The translations under genes were made by a program, and so were the position numbers. Positions 43,388 through 51,725 of a stretch of 64,000 bases of DNA are shown here, piece by piece. The DNA comes from JALHFZ01 sp963674625. GTDB taxonomy: Bacteria; Synergistota; Synergistia; Synergistales; Aminobacteriaceae. The DNA is taken from contig CAXXXO010000004.1 of assembly GCA_963674625.2 (NCBI GenBank), positions 1,116,001 to 1,180,000 on the forward strand, given 5' to 3'. A model generated the notes under the pieces. It was not told the origin of the DNA, did not search any database, and saw only the letters and a list, made by a program, of their open reading frames with translations. The first letter of the stretch is position 1, and every line of letters starts with the position of its first letter.

Positions 43388-43463
43388 GAATTTTCCTCCG
43401 GATGCTTCTGAAATTTTTGTATCCCTGCCCGTGTACAGGTGCTTCTTCGGGAAAAAGGCAGCT

Positions 43464-44654
43464 TCATCCCTTGTTTTCTCCCTCTTCGGCCAGAAAATCC
43501 AGTACGAACCTGGCAAAGGCTGCCGCGCCCACCGGAAGGGCCGACTCGTCGGCAGCGAAGGCCGGAGAGTGAAGGGGGGCATTCGGCTCACCGGATTTCC
43601 CCACTCCGAGCCGGAAGAAGAGGCCGGGAATCTTCTCGACGTAAAAGGCGAAGTCCTCTCCCCCCATGGAAGGAAGGGGCAGACTGACGACCTTGTCCTC
43701 ACCCAGAAGATCCTTTGCGCCCTGCTCGAAAAGAGCGAGAAACTCCTGATCGGAGAAGAGAGAAGGCACGCCTCGATGAATCTGCACCGATGCTTTCCCT
43801 CTCGATGCTGCGGCAGTGGCCTCGGCGAAGCGCCGGGCTGCCTGCGCCACGTGTTCCCTCGTCTCGGGGAGAAGGGTGCGGATGGTTCCCTGGAGGATGA
43901 CGGTTTCGGGAATGATGTTCCCCACCGTTCCGCCGTGGATGCTCCCGAAGGTGAGGACCGCCGAGTCAACGGGAGAGACCTCCCGGGAGACTACGGACTG
44001 GACGTTTGCGACGAACTGACAGGCCATCAGGACAGGGTCGACGCACTTGTGGGGGTGGGCGGCGTGCCCCTGGGACCCGGTGAACTCCACGACAATGGTA
44101 TCCGCCGCGGCAGTCGCCGCTCCGTAGCGCACACCAACCGTTCCGGCGGGGAGATCGGGCCAGACGTGCAGGGCTGCGACGCAGTCCGGAACGGGGTTCT
44201 CGAGAACTCCTCCTGAGATCATGAGCCTGGCGCCGGTGAGATTCTCCTCCGCGGGCTGAAAGATCAGCCGAACGGTTCCGGCAAAGCGGTCCCGCAGGGA
44301 GGTCAGCAGGGAGGCCGCTCCCAGAAGGGAGGCTGTGTGGATGTCATGGCCGCACATGTGGGCCCTCCCCTCTTTTTGGGAGGAGAAGGAAAGTCCGCTC
44401 GCCTCCGTACCGGGGAGGGCATCCATGTCGGCCCTGAGGGCGATGGTTCTGCCGGGGGTTTTTCCCCGGATCAGGGCCGTAACCCCCGTTTCGCCGATTA
44501 TGCGGACATCCTCCGCCCCCATTTTCTTCAGGGCCTCCGCCACATATCGGGCGGTCTCTTTTTCCTCTCCGCTCAGCTCGGGGTTCTGGTGAAGGTGATG
44601 CCTCCAGGCGCGGATATCTTCCTCGATGGCGCGGGCCATGGCGAGCAGGTCCAT
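43464..44654 (-). CDS. M20D family amidohydrolase (aminoacylase-like)
   Basis: A 396-residue zinc amidohydrolase with RADMDALPG, HMCGHDIHTASLLGA, FQPAEEN and SMGGEDFAFYVEKIPG. The overall layout is that of the other M20D enzyme at 10489-11694. GGAGG precedes the ATG. The aldolase gene ends 25 bases upstream, so both are likely cotranscribed under the same promoter, divergent from the YheO-like regulator. It probably removes an acyl group from an amino acid. Confidence 0.9.
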   Translation of the reverse strand: MDLLAMARAIEEDIRAWRHHLHQNPELSGEEKETARYVAEALKKMGAEDVRIIGETGVTALIRGKTPGRTIALRADMDALPGTEASGLSFSSQKEGRAHMCGHDIHTASLLGAASLLTSLRDRFAGTVRLIFQPAEENLTGARLMISGGVLENPVPDCVAALHVWPDLPAGTVGVRYGAATAAADTIVVEFTGSQGHAAHPHKCVDPVLMACQFVANVQSVVSREVSPVDSAVLTFGSIHGGTVGNIIPETVILQGTIRTLLPETREHVAQAARRFAEATAAASRGKASVQIHRGVPSLFSDQEFLALFEQGAKDLLGEDKVVSLPLPSMGGEDFAFYVEKIPGLFFRLGVGKSGEPNAPLHSPAFAADESALPVGAAAFARFVLDFLAEEGENKG

Positions 44655-44679
44655 TTCATTTCCTCCTTCGGCAAATCAG

Positions 44680-45339
44680 CTATTTCAGCCGGCTCCGGAT
44701 CCTGGCGATCCGGGTGACGATCTCCTCCGCCGTCTCCAGGATGGCGGGAAAGTCTCCTTCTTTTCCGTGGGGCTTCACCAGGGCGCTCCCGAGCCCCACG
44801 GCGAAGGCTCCGGCGGCGAACCAGTCCTCCAGGTTGTTGGGGGTGACCCCCCCGATGGGCATGATCTGGGCGTGGGGCAGGGGGCCGTGGACAGCCTTCA
44901 CGAAGGAGGGGCCGAGGACCTCTCCGGGAAAGGCCTTCACCACGTCGGCGCCCCACTCCATGGCCTGAACGATCTCCGTGACGGTGCCGACTCCGGGCAT
45001 GTAGGCCACCCCGTACCGGTTGCAGAGCTTCGCCACATCCCGGCTGAAGCAGTGAGAGACGATGAACTCCGCCCCCGCCTCCAGGCAGAGCTTCGCCGTC
45101 TCCGGATCCGCCACGGTGCCTGCGCCGAGGATCATCCCCCGGGACCGGCCCCGGGCGGAGACGTCCTTCATGATCTCAAAAGCCCCGGGGAAGGTGGTTG
45201 AGACCTCGAGAACCGTGATGCCCCCGTCGAAAATGGCGTCCGCCGACGCGATGCCGTTCTGCACGTCGGGGGTCCGGATGATCCCAACCACGCCGAGATC
45301 GGAAATACGCTGCAGCACTTCAATCTTTCGGATGTTCAT
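44680..45339 (-). CDS. KDPG/KHG-type aldolase
   Basis: Class I aldolase of 219 aa in the 2-dehydro-3-deoxyphosphogluconate / 4-hydroxy-2-oxoglutarate family. It carries GAGTVADPETA, a Schiff-base Lys in VVKAFPGEV and MPIGGVTPNN for phosphate binding. The ATG at 45339 is preferred over an in-frame ATG 18 bases upstream, because the latter's codons form the AAGGAGG ribosome-binding site. In known clusters aldolases of this fold act after SelA-like ammonia lyases (as DgaF follows DgaE), and two such lyase genes lie 5-7 kb away. Confidence 0.88.
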   Translation of the reverse strand: MNIRKIEVLQRISDLGVVGIIRTPDVQNGIASADAIFDGGITVLEVSTTFPGAFEIMKDVSARGRSRGMILGAGTVADPETAKLCLEAGAEFIVSHCFSRDVAKLCNRYGVAYMPGVGTVTEIVQAMEWGADVVKAFPGEVLGPSFVKAVHGPLPHAQIMPIGGVTPNNLEDWFAAGAFAVGLGSALVKPHGKEGDFPAILETAEEIVTRIARIRSRLK

Positions 45340-45364
45340 GGATATTTCCTCCTTCATGTTTTCA

Positions 45365-45394
45365 TTGACTTTTTGATTTATCAGACATTATAAT
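45365..45394 (+). promoter_or_regulatory. Promoter of the YheO-like regulator gene, overlapping a divergent -10
   Basis: -35 TTGACT (45365-45370), 18-base spacer, -10 TATAAT (45389-45394). On the minus strand the same AT-rich core gives a TATAAT at 45387-45392 pointing to the aldolase gene, with only a weak -35. Overlapping -10 boxes would make the two transcripts compete. Confidence 0.7.
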
Positions 45395-45438
45395 AACAGA
45401 AAGTAAGAAGATCTAAATATATTTTTGGAGGCTCCGCC

Positions 45439-46092
45439 GTGAACCGAGTGCAGGAAGAATTCCGCCTCTTTGAGTCCCTCATGAAAGGACTTACCGCCAT
45501 CTTCGGCACGAACTGCGAGGTGGTCCTCCACGACCTCACCGATGGGTACGAGAGCACCGTGGTCCTCATCGAAAACGGCCATGTCACGGGCAGAAAGGTT
45601 GGAGACTGCGGAAGCAATCTCGGCCTCGAGGTCCTCCGGGGGACGGTAACTGACGGCGACAAATACGGCTACTTCACCAATACCCCCGACGGAAGGGTGC
45701 TCCGCTCCTCTTCAGTGTACATCCGAAACGACGAAAATAAGGTCATCGGGTGTCTCTGCGTGAATTTTGACATCTCCAATCTCATGGTGGCGGATAATAC
45801 GATCCGCTCTCTTATCTCCAGCGGCGAAGAGAACAAGGAAGAGGAGTTCTTCGTCAACGACGTGAATCAGCTCCTCGACGCACTCCTTCAGAAAGCCCGG
45901 GACGAAGTGGGCAAGCCTGTCTCCTACATGTCCAGGGAGGAGAAAGTCCGGGTGGTCGAATTCCTCGACCGCAAGGGGGCCTTTCTCATCACCAGGTCGG
46001 GAAGCAGGATCTGCTCCTTTCTCGACATCTCCAAGTTTACACTCTATTCCTATCTTGACGAGATCCATAAAGAAAATAAATCTGCTCAATAA
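45439..46092 (+). CDS. YheO/DauR-like transcriptional regulator (PAS and HTH)
   Basis: DNA-binding regulator of 217 aa. The first 120 residues form a YheO-type PAS domain (NCEVVLHDL, GCLCVNFDIS). The C terminus, from about residue 160, is the associated helix-turn-helix (REEKVRVVEFLDRKGAFLI, then ISKFTLYSYLDEI). Relatives such as DauR control D-amino acid catabolism. It is divergent from the aldolase/M20 genes and precedes a polar amino acid ABC operon, so it may control either. GTG start with TTGGAGG upstream. Confidence 0.85.
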   Translation: MNRVQEEFRLFESLMKGLTAIFGTNCEVVLHDLTDGYESTVVLIENGHVTGRKVGDCGSNLGLEVLRGTVTDGDKYGYFTNTPDGRVLRSSSVYIRNDENKVIGCLCVNFDISNLMVADNTIRSLISSGEENKEEEFFVNDVNQLLDALLQKARDEVGKPVSYMSREEKVRVVEFLDRKGAFLITRSGSRICSFLDISKFTLYSYLDEIHKENKSAQ

Positions 46093-46471
46093 GGCGACAG
46101 AAGCAGGACCGAAGGCTTATGAAAGGCTTTTTTCGTCCGCAAAGGCAATACCCCTTCAGCAAATCCGGCAAGAGGGGACTGGAACAGATACTTTCGGCAT
46201 CTTTCTGGAGTCCGGCGATCCCATGAAATGCCTGTATTGGCGGGATCGATTTCGCTTGTAAGCGCTTTAAGGGGGGATTGATGGCATCGGAAATATTTTT
46301 GAATGAAGGGCTCTCTGTGCCGTATCGCGGTGTAAGACGGATTCTTCTGAGGCGGTGATGTTCGAAGTGTGATCGTGTACCAGGTATGCAGGGTCGTTTG
46401 AAAGCACGATTGATTCGTTCATCGTTTTGTGGCCTGGAATGAGAATGAATTGTAAAAGGGGGTATTCAGGG
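46093..46471. other. Intergenic region, 379 bases, low GC flank of the amino acid ABC operon
   Basis: No full gene is supported. A short frame with a very strong ribosome-binding sequence is listed separately (46281-46358). No confident promoter could be chosen by eye. Composition drops here relative to the sequence left of 46 kb. Confidence 0.6.
46281..46358 (+). CDS. Possible 25-codon leader peptide
   Basis: ATG preceded by AAGGGGGG with a four-base gap, then 25 codons and TGA. The peptide ends VRRILLRR and holds five Arg, three of them AGA, AGG or CGG type. Its position about 110 bases upstream of an amino acid transporter gene is what a leader peptide would occupy. With no comparative evidence this remains a candidate only. 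Confidence 0.25.
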   Translation: MASEIFLNEGLSVPYRGVRRILLRR

Positions 46472-47320
46472 ATGAAAAAGGTGCTTGCAATCGTATTGGT
46501 TCTTTGTTTCCTGATGGCCGGAATGGCTTCGGCAGCGGAAAAAAGCAAGCTGCACGAAGTTCTTGACCGCGGATATCTGATCGTGGGAACGGGTTCGACG
46601 AACGTTCCGTGGCATTCCATCAATGCCGACGGGCAATATGAAGGATTTGACATCGAGATGGCGAAGATTCTGGCGATGGGCCTTTTCAATGATGCGACAA
46701 AGGTGAAATTCGTCGAACAGGCGAGCGATCAAAGAATCCCCAATACACTCACGAATAAGGTTGACATCACTTTCCAGTTTATGACGATCAACCCGACCCG
46801 TGCGCAGCAGGTCGCTTTTTCGATTCCCTACTATACCGAAGGTATAGGTCTGATTCTTAAAACCGGCGGAAAATACAAAACCTACGCTGATCTTACCGCA
46901 GCCGTTGCCGCAGGGCAGAAAGTCACTGTCGCCATCCTTCAGAATGCCGACGCGGCAACCAATGTTCAGCGTATGGTTAAGGGCGCGAAGGATGATCAGT
47001 ACGAAAGTCAGGGCCTGGTCTACCAGGCAGTGGATTCCGGCCGCGCGGATGCAGGGGCTGTTGACCTCTCCTCGATAAAATGGCTCGCTTCCAAACAGCC
47101 GGAAAAATATACTGATTCGGGTTTTGGATTCAACCCTCAGAATTACGGTGCGGCAATGAACCCCAACGATCAGGTCTGGATCAATTATGTCAACCAGGTT
47201 CTTCTCGATGCCATGACGGGAGCTACATATCCCCGCTATTTTGAAGCGTATAAGAAGTGGTTCGGAGAGGAGCCGCAGCAGCCCCTCGTCGGAATGCCCT
47301 CCATGTACCGCGCAAAATAA
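46472..47320 (+). CDS. Polar amino acid ABC transporter, substrate-binding protein
   Basis: Periplasmic family-3 solute-binding protein, 282 aa. Signal peptide MKKVLAIVLVLCFLMAGMAS ends near ASA. The opening LIVGTGSTNVPWHS, then GFDIEMAKILAMGLF and VDITFQFMTINPTRAQQVAFS, match the amino-acid-binding family. AAAGGGGG precedes the ATG at 46472. It is followed by a hairpin with T tract and then by two permeases and an ATPase, forming one complete importer. Confidence 0.92.
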   Translation: MKKVLAIVLVLCFLMAGMASAAEKSKLHEVLDRGYLIVGTGSTNVPWHSINADGQYEGFDIEMAKILAMGLFNDATKVKFVEQASDQRIPNTLTNKVDITFQFMTINPTRAQQVAFSIPYYTEGIGLILKTGGKYKTYADLTAAVAAGQKVTVAILQNADAATNVQRMVKGAKDDQYESQGLVYQAVDSGRADAGAVDLSSIKWLASKQPEKYTDSGFGFNPQNYGAAMNPNDQVWINYVNQVLLDAMTGATYPRYFEAYKKWFGEEPQQPLVGMPSMYRAK

Positions 47321-47331
47321 CCTGTTCGGTT

Positions 47332-47368
47332 GCCTGTCCTCTTTTCAGAGGAGGACAGGCTGTTTTTT
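47332..47368 (+). terminator. Terminator/attenuator between binding protein and permease genes
   Basis: A 10-bp stem GCCTGTCCTC / GAGGACAGGC, nine-base loop, followed by TGTTTTTT. It can end most transcripts after the binding-protein gene and let some continue, giving an excess of the binding protein. Confidence 0.8.
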
Positions 47369-47505
47369 CTCTCCGGTGAATCTCTGCTCTGAAAGGTTTT
47401 GCCGGAATGAAACAGACAGGGAAGCCAGGGGTTTTCGGCCCTTTGCGGTTCCAAAGCCGGACCCTTTTTGACGGGAAATCGATACGCAGTGCAAGGAGCG
47501 AGGCT

Positions 47506-48165
47506 ATGGCGTATATATTTAATTTCAAGCTGGTATTAACCTATTTTCCCGAGTTTCTTGCCGGGCTGGGGCTGGGAATTTCCCTTGCCGCCGCGTCTCT
47601 TTTCTTCGGAATGATCATAGGTATCGTGGTCGCCTATTGCGCCATATCCAGAAACAGGGGGCTGAAGACTTTCGCGTCGGGGTATGTCATGGTATTGCGG
47701 AATATCCCTCTGCTCGTGCTCACCTTCTTCTGCTATTTCGGCCTCCCTGACTGGGGAATCATGCTGAGCAAAAACGCGTCCTTCGTCTTTGCGCTGTCGC
47801 TCTATGCCGGGGCGTATCTCAGCGAGGTTTTCCGCTCGGGTCTGCAGGCCATTCCTGTCGGGATCATCGAGGCTGGAGCGGCGATAGGTCTCCGCAGACT
47901 CCAGATCATGCGGTACATTCAGCTTCCCATAATGTTCAGGAACGTCCTTCCGGCCCTTTCAAACAATTTCATTTCGCTCTTCAAGGACACCTCTCTGGCT
48001 TCGTCCATTGCCGTAGTCGAGCTCACCTACCTGGCACGCAAGGTGAACACGATTACGTTTCGCGTTATCGAGGTGTGGCTCGTCGTCGGCGCCATGTATG
48101 TCGTTTCATGCTACATCATCGCCTTTTTTCTGCGGCTTCTGGAGCGCAGATTCCGCATACAATGA
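47506..48165 (+). CDS. Polar amino acid ABC transporter permease 1
   Basis: Inner-membrane subunit, 219 aa, with about five helices and the EAA loop (AIPVGIIEAGAAIGLRRLQIMRYIQLPI, recognisable by EAGAAIGL). The ATG at 47506 was chosen over an in-frame one about 100 bases upstream because AAGGAG lies just before it and the permease family begins there. Pairs with the second permease 15 bases downstream. Confidence 0.9.
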   Translation: MAYIFNFKLVLTYFPEFLAGLGLGISLAAASLFFGMIIGIVVAYCAISRNRGLKTFASGYVMVLRNIPLLVLTFFCYFGLPDWGIMLSKNASFVFALSLYAGAYLSEVFRSGLQAIPVGIIEAGAAIGLRRLQIMRYIQLPIMFRNVLPALSNNFISLFKDTSLASSIAVVELTYLARKVNTITFRVIEVWLVVGAMYVVSCYIIAFFLRLLERRFRIQ

Positions 48166-48180
48166 AAAGAGGATAAGCTC

Positions 48181-48858
48181 ATGGGGACAGGTTTTTTCGC
48201 AAGCATCATCCGTTCTCAGAATGCCATTCTTGCGGGCATCTCGAATACCCTCTCCTCTTCCCTGCTCGCAATTCTCATCAGCACGGTAGTGGGCCTCGTA
48301 TTCGGCATAATCCTGACGTACGGAAATAAATATGCCCGGTTTCCCTTTCGGCTCTATGTCGATATCATCCGCGGAATTCCGGGCTTGCTCATCGTGTTCG
48401 CCATTTATTATTATCTCGATTTCCTGCTTCAGACGTGGAATTTATCGCTGCCTCCCTTTGCGGCCGGCTTCATTGCACTGTCTGTCAATGCGGCTGCACA
48501 TGTCGCCGAGAATACCAGGGGAGCTCTGGAAACTATCCCCAGAGGACAAATCGATGCGGGGAGAGCCATCGGCATGAAATTCCGGCAGATCCTGGGCTAT
48601 ATTCTTCTGCCCCAGGCACTGGTTCGGATGCTTCCGCCCTGGATCAACATCATCACCGAGATCATCAAGGGTTCGACCCTTCTTTCTCTCATCGGCGTAG
48701 CCGAGCTGATGCTCACGACGCAGCAGCTTATCGCTCTGAACAACAACGCCCTCCGATATTACGCCTTTGCGGGATTCATCTATTTTGCGATTAACATCAC
48801 TGTCGAACAGATAGGCAAATTCGTTGAAAGAAAAGTGAGCAGGGGGATGAACGCATGA
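48181..48858 (+). CDS. Polar amino acid ABC transporter permease 2
   Basis: The second inner-membrane subunit, 225 aa. It has the EAA loop TIPRGQIDAGRAIGMKFRQI and typical HisMQ-type helices. GAGGATAAGCTC precedes the ATG. Its stop overlaps the ATPase start by four bases (ATGA), so translation is coupled. Confidence 0.92.
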   Translation: MGTGFFASIIRSQNAILAGISNTLSSSLLAILISTVVGLVFGIILTYGNKYARFPFRLYVDIIRGIPGLLIVFAIYYYLDFLLQTWNLSLPPFAAGFIALSVNAAAHVAENTRGALETIPRGQIDAGRAIGMKFRQILGYILLPQALVRMLPPWINIITEIIKGSTLLSLIGVAELMLTTQQLIALNNNALRYYAFAGFIYFAINITVEQIGKFVERKVSRGMNA

Positions 48859-49640
48859 GCGATGCTTTGCTGCAGATTCGGGGGCTGGGAAAGTCTTTCG
48901 GCAAAAATCAGGTTTTTTCTGACGTCGATCTGGATATCAACCAGAGCGAAGTCGTATCCATCATCGGTTCATCAGGGTCAGGCAAGACGACTCTGCTGCG
49001 CTGCATCAATCTGCTGGAGCTTTTTCAGAAGGGAACTATCCACCTCAACGGAGAGGAGCTGGGGTATAAAACAACGGGGCACAAACGGTTCCGGCTCTCG
49101 GAAAGCCAGATTACTAACCAGCGCATCCACACCGGAATGGTATTTCAGCAGTTCAATCTTTTTCCTCATCTTACGGTGTTAAAGAACGTCATGCTCGGGC
49201 TTGTAAAAGTGAAGCACATCGACAAAGAGGCTGCCGAGGCGGAAGCGAAAAAGTGGCTGACCCGGGTCGGCCTGGCGGAAAAAATCGACAGCTACCCTTC
49301 CCAGCTCTCCGGCGGCCAGCAGCAGAGAGTGGCCATTGCCCGGGCGATCGCCATGAACCCCCTGATCATGCTTTTCGACGAGCCTACGAGCGCTCTTGAC
49401 CCGGAGCTCGTCGGCGAGGTGCTGAACGTCATCAAGGAGCTGGCCCGGGACGGCACGACCATGGTTGTCGTCACCCATGAAATGCGTTTTGCCTATGAGA
49501 TCTCCGATAAAATCGTCTTCATGGACAACGGAAAAATTGCCAGGGTCGGCACGCCGAAAGAGATATTCATCGACAAGGATCATCCCCGGCTGAGAGAATT
49601 TCTCGCCACATTGAATATAGATGTCGCTTCTTCAGCGTGA
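48855..49640 (+). CDS. Polar amino acid ABC transporter ATP-binding protein (GlnQ type)
   Basis: Cytoplasmic ATPase, 261 aa, with Walker A GSSGSGKTT, Q-loop MVFQQFNLFPHLT, signature LSGGQQQR and Walker B MLFDEPTSALDPE. The QQFNLFPHLTVLKNV block is typical of polar amino acid importers. The PIG-L deacetylase gene follows after 75 bases on the same strand. Confidence 0.95.
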   Translation: MSDALLQIRGLGKSFGKNQVFSDVDLDINQSEVVSIIGSSGSGKTTLLRCINLLELFQKGTIHLNGEELGYKTTGHKRFRLSESQITNQRIHTGMVFQQFNLFPHLTVLKNVMLGLVKVKHIDKEAAEAEAKKWLTRVGLAEKIDSYPSQLSGGQQQRVAIARAIAMNPLIMLFDEPTSALDPELVGEVLNVIKELARDGTTMVVVTHEMRFAYEISDKIVFMDNGKIARVGTPKEIFIDKDHPRLREFLATLNIDVASSA

Positions 49641-49715
49641 GGGGGCGCAAAAGAATAATAAGCGTAAAGATGGCAGAATGCCGGTTGGCCATGATCGGCT
49701 CACGGGAGGGAAATC

Positions 49716-50465
49716 ATGAAACAGCAGGAGAAGGGCAAGGTTTTTGCGGCGGTCTTTCCTCATTCTGACGATTTTACTTTTAATGCTTGCGGCCTCATGC
49801 TCAAGCTCATCGGGGAAGGGTGCACAGGATATTTTATCCGGATGACGGATGACTGTATGGACAGCTATGATCTTTCCTACGGCGAGACCGCCCTTCGGAT
49901 AGAAAAGGAAACGGAAGAAGTGGCACAGCTGTTGGGAATCAAAAAAGCGTACCATTTTAATTATAATAACCATTATATGTGCTACGATAATATAACCGAA
50001 ATGCGCCACAGGCTGATCCTGATGTTTCGTTTTCTGAAAGTCGATACGGTGATCTCTTTCGATCCCTACGGCCATTACGAAGAAAATCCCGATCATGAAG
50101 TTACGGGAAAAGCTGTGGAACAGGCATGCTGGATGGCGGGAAGGCAGCTGGATCTTCCGGAGACGAAGGATATGGGGCTTGCGCCTCACTTTGTCCGGGA
50201 AAAATATTATTTTGCCCGGGGACCCCAGGAGACGAACTGCGTGGTAGACATCAGTCCCTATATGGATATCAAGCGCAGAGCCATAAAACTTCATGCCACG
50301 CCCCTCGACAACATGTGGAAGGTTTTTCTGGAGAACTGCGGCGAAGACGGAAAGATCCCCTACGATGAGTTCGTCCGCATTTTTTTCACCCAGCGGGAAC
50401 AAGAACCCTGTGAGGGGCTTCTGCATTATGAAAAATTTCATCACATCGTTCCCACGCCCTTTTGA
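49716..50465 (+). CDS. PIG-L (LmbE) family deacetylase
   Basis: Zinc-dependent N-deacetylase, 249 aa. It has PHSDD at residues 15-19, in place of the common PHPDD, and NPDHEVTG with the second His ligand (about residue 130). The family removes acetyl groups from N-acetylglucosamine-type sugars and related compounds. Its place between an amino acid importer and a SelA-like PLP enzyme suggests that it deacetylates an imported amino sugar acid or amino acid derivative before deamination. The gene is AT-rich compared with the rest of the window. Confidence 0.82.
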   Translation: MKQQEKGKVFAAVFPHSDDFTFNACGLMLKLIGEGCTGYFIRMTDDCMDSYDLSYGETALRIEKETEEVAQLLGIKKAYHFNYNNHYMCYDNITEMRHRLILMFRFLKVDTVISFDPYGHYEENPDHEVTGKAVEQACWMAGRQLDLPETKDMGLAPHFVREKYYFARGPQETNCVVDISPYMDIKRRAIKLHATPLDNMWKVFLENCGEDGKIPYDEFVRIFFTQREQEPCEGLLHYEKFHHIVPTPF

Positions 50466-50505
50466 GGATTCCCTACTATAAACGACTGACGGAAGGTGCA
50501 GGCAT

Positions 50506-51606
50506 ATGAATATTTATGAACAGCTTGGAGTCAGGACCTTGATCAACGGATTCGGGACGGTATCGAAGATCAGCGGCTCTTTGATGGATCCGGAGGTTTT
50601 GCACGCAATGAGCGAAGCTTCGAAGCATTACGTGGAGATCAACTCTCTGCACAAGGCGGCCGGAAACTACATCGCTCAATTGCTCGACAGCGAGGACTGC
50701 TGCATCACCTGTGGGGCTGCAGCGGGAATCGCCATCGGAACGGCAGCATGCATTACCCGGAACGACCCCGTCAAGCGTCTGAAGCTGCCGGATACGGAGG
50801 GCATGAAAAACGAGGTCCTCGTGCTCAAGAGCCACCGGATTTTATACGATCAGGCACTGCTTCTGTCGGGAGCGAAAGTGATCGACGTCGGAACGACCTC
50901 CTTTGCCATGCCGGAACAGGTTGAAGCGGCGATCAACGAGAAGACCGCGATGTTTTTCTACGTCTCGGAGAATGAAACCATGCGGGGGTCTATACCCCTC
51001 CCGAAACTGATCCCCATATTGAAGAAAAAAGAAGTTCCCATAATGGTAGATGCAGCGGCGGAGCTGCCTCCGAAGTCAAACATATCGAAATATCAGAAAA
51101 TGGGGGCTGACCTTGTGGTATTCAGCGGCGGCAAAGAGATCCGCGGGCCCCAGTCGTCAGGGCTGATTCTAGGGCGCCGGGATTTGATCGAAGCATGCCG
51201 TGCCAGCTCCAGCCCGAACTACAGCATCGCTCGGTCGTTGAAAATCGACAAGGAGACGATCGCGGGCATAACCCGTGCCGTAGAACTTTTCCTTGAGAAA
51301 AATTACGATGAAATATATGAAAAGTGGACAGAAATGTCGAATACTATGGCGGCCGAATTGGAGAAGAGCGGAAAAGCTTTTGTCCGGACGGGCTATCCGC
51401 AGGAAGCGGGGATCCAGCCTGCCAACATTCTGCGGGTCTATATAAAACCCAAGAACAAGCCGGCGCAGGATCTGTACGACCATCTTCTCTCCCTCACCCC
51501 CCAGATTTATACCGATTTCCGGGGCGGTGAAGTCATCGTCAATCCGCAATGTCTGACCGAAAACGAAGCTAAGATTGTCGCCGCTGAGATAATCAAGGCT
51601 CTGTAG
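50506..51606 (+). CDS. SelA-like PLP enzyme (DgaE/EF_0838 group), copy 1
   Basis: A PLP-dependent protein of 366 aa in the selenocysteine-synthase-like fold. PLP Asp is in IMVDAAAELPP (about 182) and the Schiff-base Lys in FSGGKEIRGPQ (Lys210). It is shorter than true SelA (about 450 aa) and lacks the N-terminal tRNA-binding part, so it is not a selenium transferase. Characterised relatives such as DgaE are ammonia lyases acting on 2-amino-sugar acids. It follows the deacetylase by 40 bases. Confidence 0.82.
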   Translation: MNIYEQLGVRTLINGFGTVSKISGSLMDPEVLHAMSEASKHYVEINSLHKAAGNYIAQLLDSEDCCITCGAAAGIAIGTAACITRNDPVKRLKLPDTEGMKNEVLVLKSHRILYDQALLLSGAKVIDVGTTSFAMPEQVEAAINEKTAMFFYVSENETMRGSIPLPKLIPILKKKEVPIMVDAAAELPPKSNISKYQKMGADLVVFSGGKEIRGPQSSGLILGRRDLIEACRASSSPNYSIARSLKIDKETIAGITRAVELFLEKNYDEIYEKWTEMSNTMAAELEKSGKAFVRTGYPQEAGIQPANILRVYIKPKNKPAQDLYDHLLSLTPQIYTDFRGGEVIVNPQCLTENEAKIVAAEIIKAL

Positions 51607-51725
51607 CTGCCTGTGCTCGTTTTTCAGGACTCGGGAAGGATCTTCCCCGGCCCGGATTTCGACTTTTCTTTTCAGGGTGACATTCCCTGTCTTCCGACAT
51701 CTTGATGATAAGGCGGCGATGCTAA

